From positions 496,001 to 560,000 of the forward strand of contig NZ_MJUX01000001.1 in the NCBI RefSeq assembly GCF_001927245.1: a DNA stretch of 64,000 nucleotides, written 5' to 3'. Below are positions 63,733 to 64,000 of the stretch, piece by piece. The notes beneath the pieces were generated by a model, which was not told the DNA's origin, did not search any database, and saw nothing but the letters and a program-made list of their open reading frames with translations. Numbering within the stretch: position 1 is the first letter of the stretch; every line of letters begins with the position of its first letter. The stretch comes from Acuticoccus yangtzensis. GTDB taxonomy: Bacteria > Pseudomonadota > Alphaproteobacteria > Rhizobiales > Amorphaceae. Position numbers and translations under genes: made by a program.

Positions 63733-64000
63733 ATGCCGCCAGCCTTGTTCACCCCCGGCCAGATGGGGGCGCTGACCCTCGCCAACCGCATCGTCATCGC
63801 CCCCATGTGCCAATATTCGGCCGTCGACGGGCAGTTGACCGACTGGCACCTGATGCACCTCGGCCAGCTCGCCATGTCGGGAGCCGGGCTCCTCATCATC
63901 GAGGCGTCGGCGGTGGAGCCTGAGGGGCGCATCACCTACGCCGATGCCGGGTTGTGGGACGACGCCACCGAGGCCGCCATGGGCCGCGTCCTCGAAGGCG
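63733..64000 (+). CDS. OYE-family NADH:flavin oxidoreductase, 5' part
   Basis: The gene runs off the window end; 89 residues are visible from ATG 63733. LFTPGQMGALTLANRIVIAP and APMCQYSAVDGQLTDWHLMHL match the N-terminus of YqjM-like old yellow enzymes (the Cys in CQYSA and the Trp/His of DWH near the FMN), followed by GQLAMSGAGLLIIEASAVEP. The reaction would be reduction of an activated C=C bond with NAD(P)H. A small GC-rich hairpin GGCCCCC/GGGGGCC (about 63690-63708) lies between this and the glyoxalase-like gene. Confidence 0.9.
   Translation, partial: MPPALFTPGQMGALTLANRIVIAPMCQYSAVDGQLTDWHLMHLGQLAMSGAGLLIIEASAVEPEGRITYADAGLWDDATEAAMGRVLEG

Overview
The window reads as a 64 kb chromosomal segment of a high-GC (roughly 70%) alphaproteobacterium, most likely in the Hyphomicrobiales/Rhizobiales. 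Pointers to this are an FYDLN-type zinc-binding/acidic protein, the block DUF1285 - NUDIX - DUF6111 - CCA nucleotidyltransferase divergent from MoxR - DUF58 - DUF4159, the order htpX - rsmB - heparinase-like - purH, an alphaproteobacterial RpoH, and the ubiE-ubiB pair next to mutM. No transposase, phage gene, CRISPR array or rRNA was found. Genus is not determinable from what I can see.

Layout. 1-0.9 kb: end of an Xre/MbcA/ParS antitoxin and a RES-domain toxin interrupted by an in-frame TGA. 1-8.2 kb: polA, a small membrane protein, molybdate transporter modABC, rpoH. 8.4-14 kb: tannase/feruloyl-esterase-like hydrolase, rpsA, cmk, aroA. 14.2-16.1 kb: FYDLN protein, tRNA-Ala(GGC), PPK2-type polyphosphate kinase. 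16.6-21 kb: a tight four-gene operon with a receiver-KaiA-like protein, KaiB, KaiC and a hybrid histidine kinase. 21-30.6 kb: a catabolic island made of a TRAP transporter, type II dehydroquinase, Gfo/Idh/MocA oxidoreductase, AroE-like dehydrogenase, HpaI aldolase, a signal-less solute-binding-like protein, a LysR regulator and MmsA. 30.9-34.2 kb: ubiB, ubiE, mutM. 34.2-36.5 kb: a phytase-family esterase-like secreted protein behind a Pho box. 36.7-46.8 kb: minus-strand housekeeping genes (purH, heparinase-like, rsmB, htpX, GNAT, cca, DUF6111, NUDIX, DUF1285). 47-54.3 kb: MoxR/DUF58/DUF4159/large membrane protein operon, interrupted by a 24-bp minisatellite. 54.5-64 kb: VOC protein, propeller-like protein, two divergent sulfotransferase paralogues around a PHB-depolymerase-like esterase, O-antigen ligase-like protein, SLC13 transporter, glyoxalase-like protein and the start of an OYE-family oxidoreductase.

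The strongest candidate for an under-described system is the kai operon. Proteobacterial kai loci are generally described as kaiB-kaiC without kaiA. Here the first gene encodes a phosphorylatable receiver domain fused to an alpha-helical domain whose residue pattern resembles the KaiC-binding C-terminal domain of KaiA (related in fold to RsbU_N). It overlaps kaiB, and kaiC keeps both autophosphorylation residues. The likely reading is a response-regulator-gated KaiA-like input, a KaiB/KaiC core and a hybrid-kinase output in one transcript.

Other notable points are a PolA whose proofreading motifs are degenerate, a Pho box before the phytase-like gene, an AroE-like enzyme lacking the shikimate carboxylate-binding serines, a sulfotransferase paralogue that has lost its PAPS motifs, and several large intergenic palindromes.
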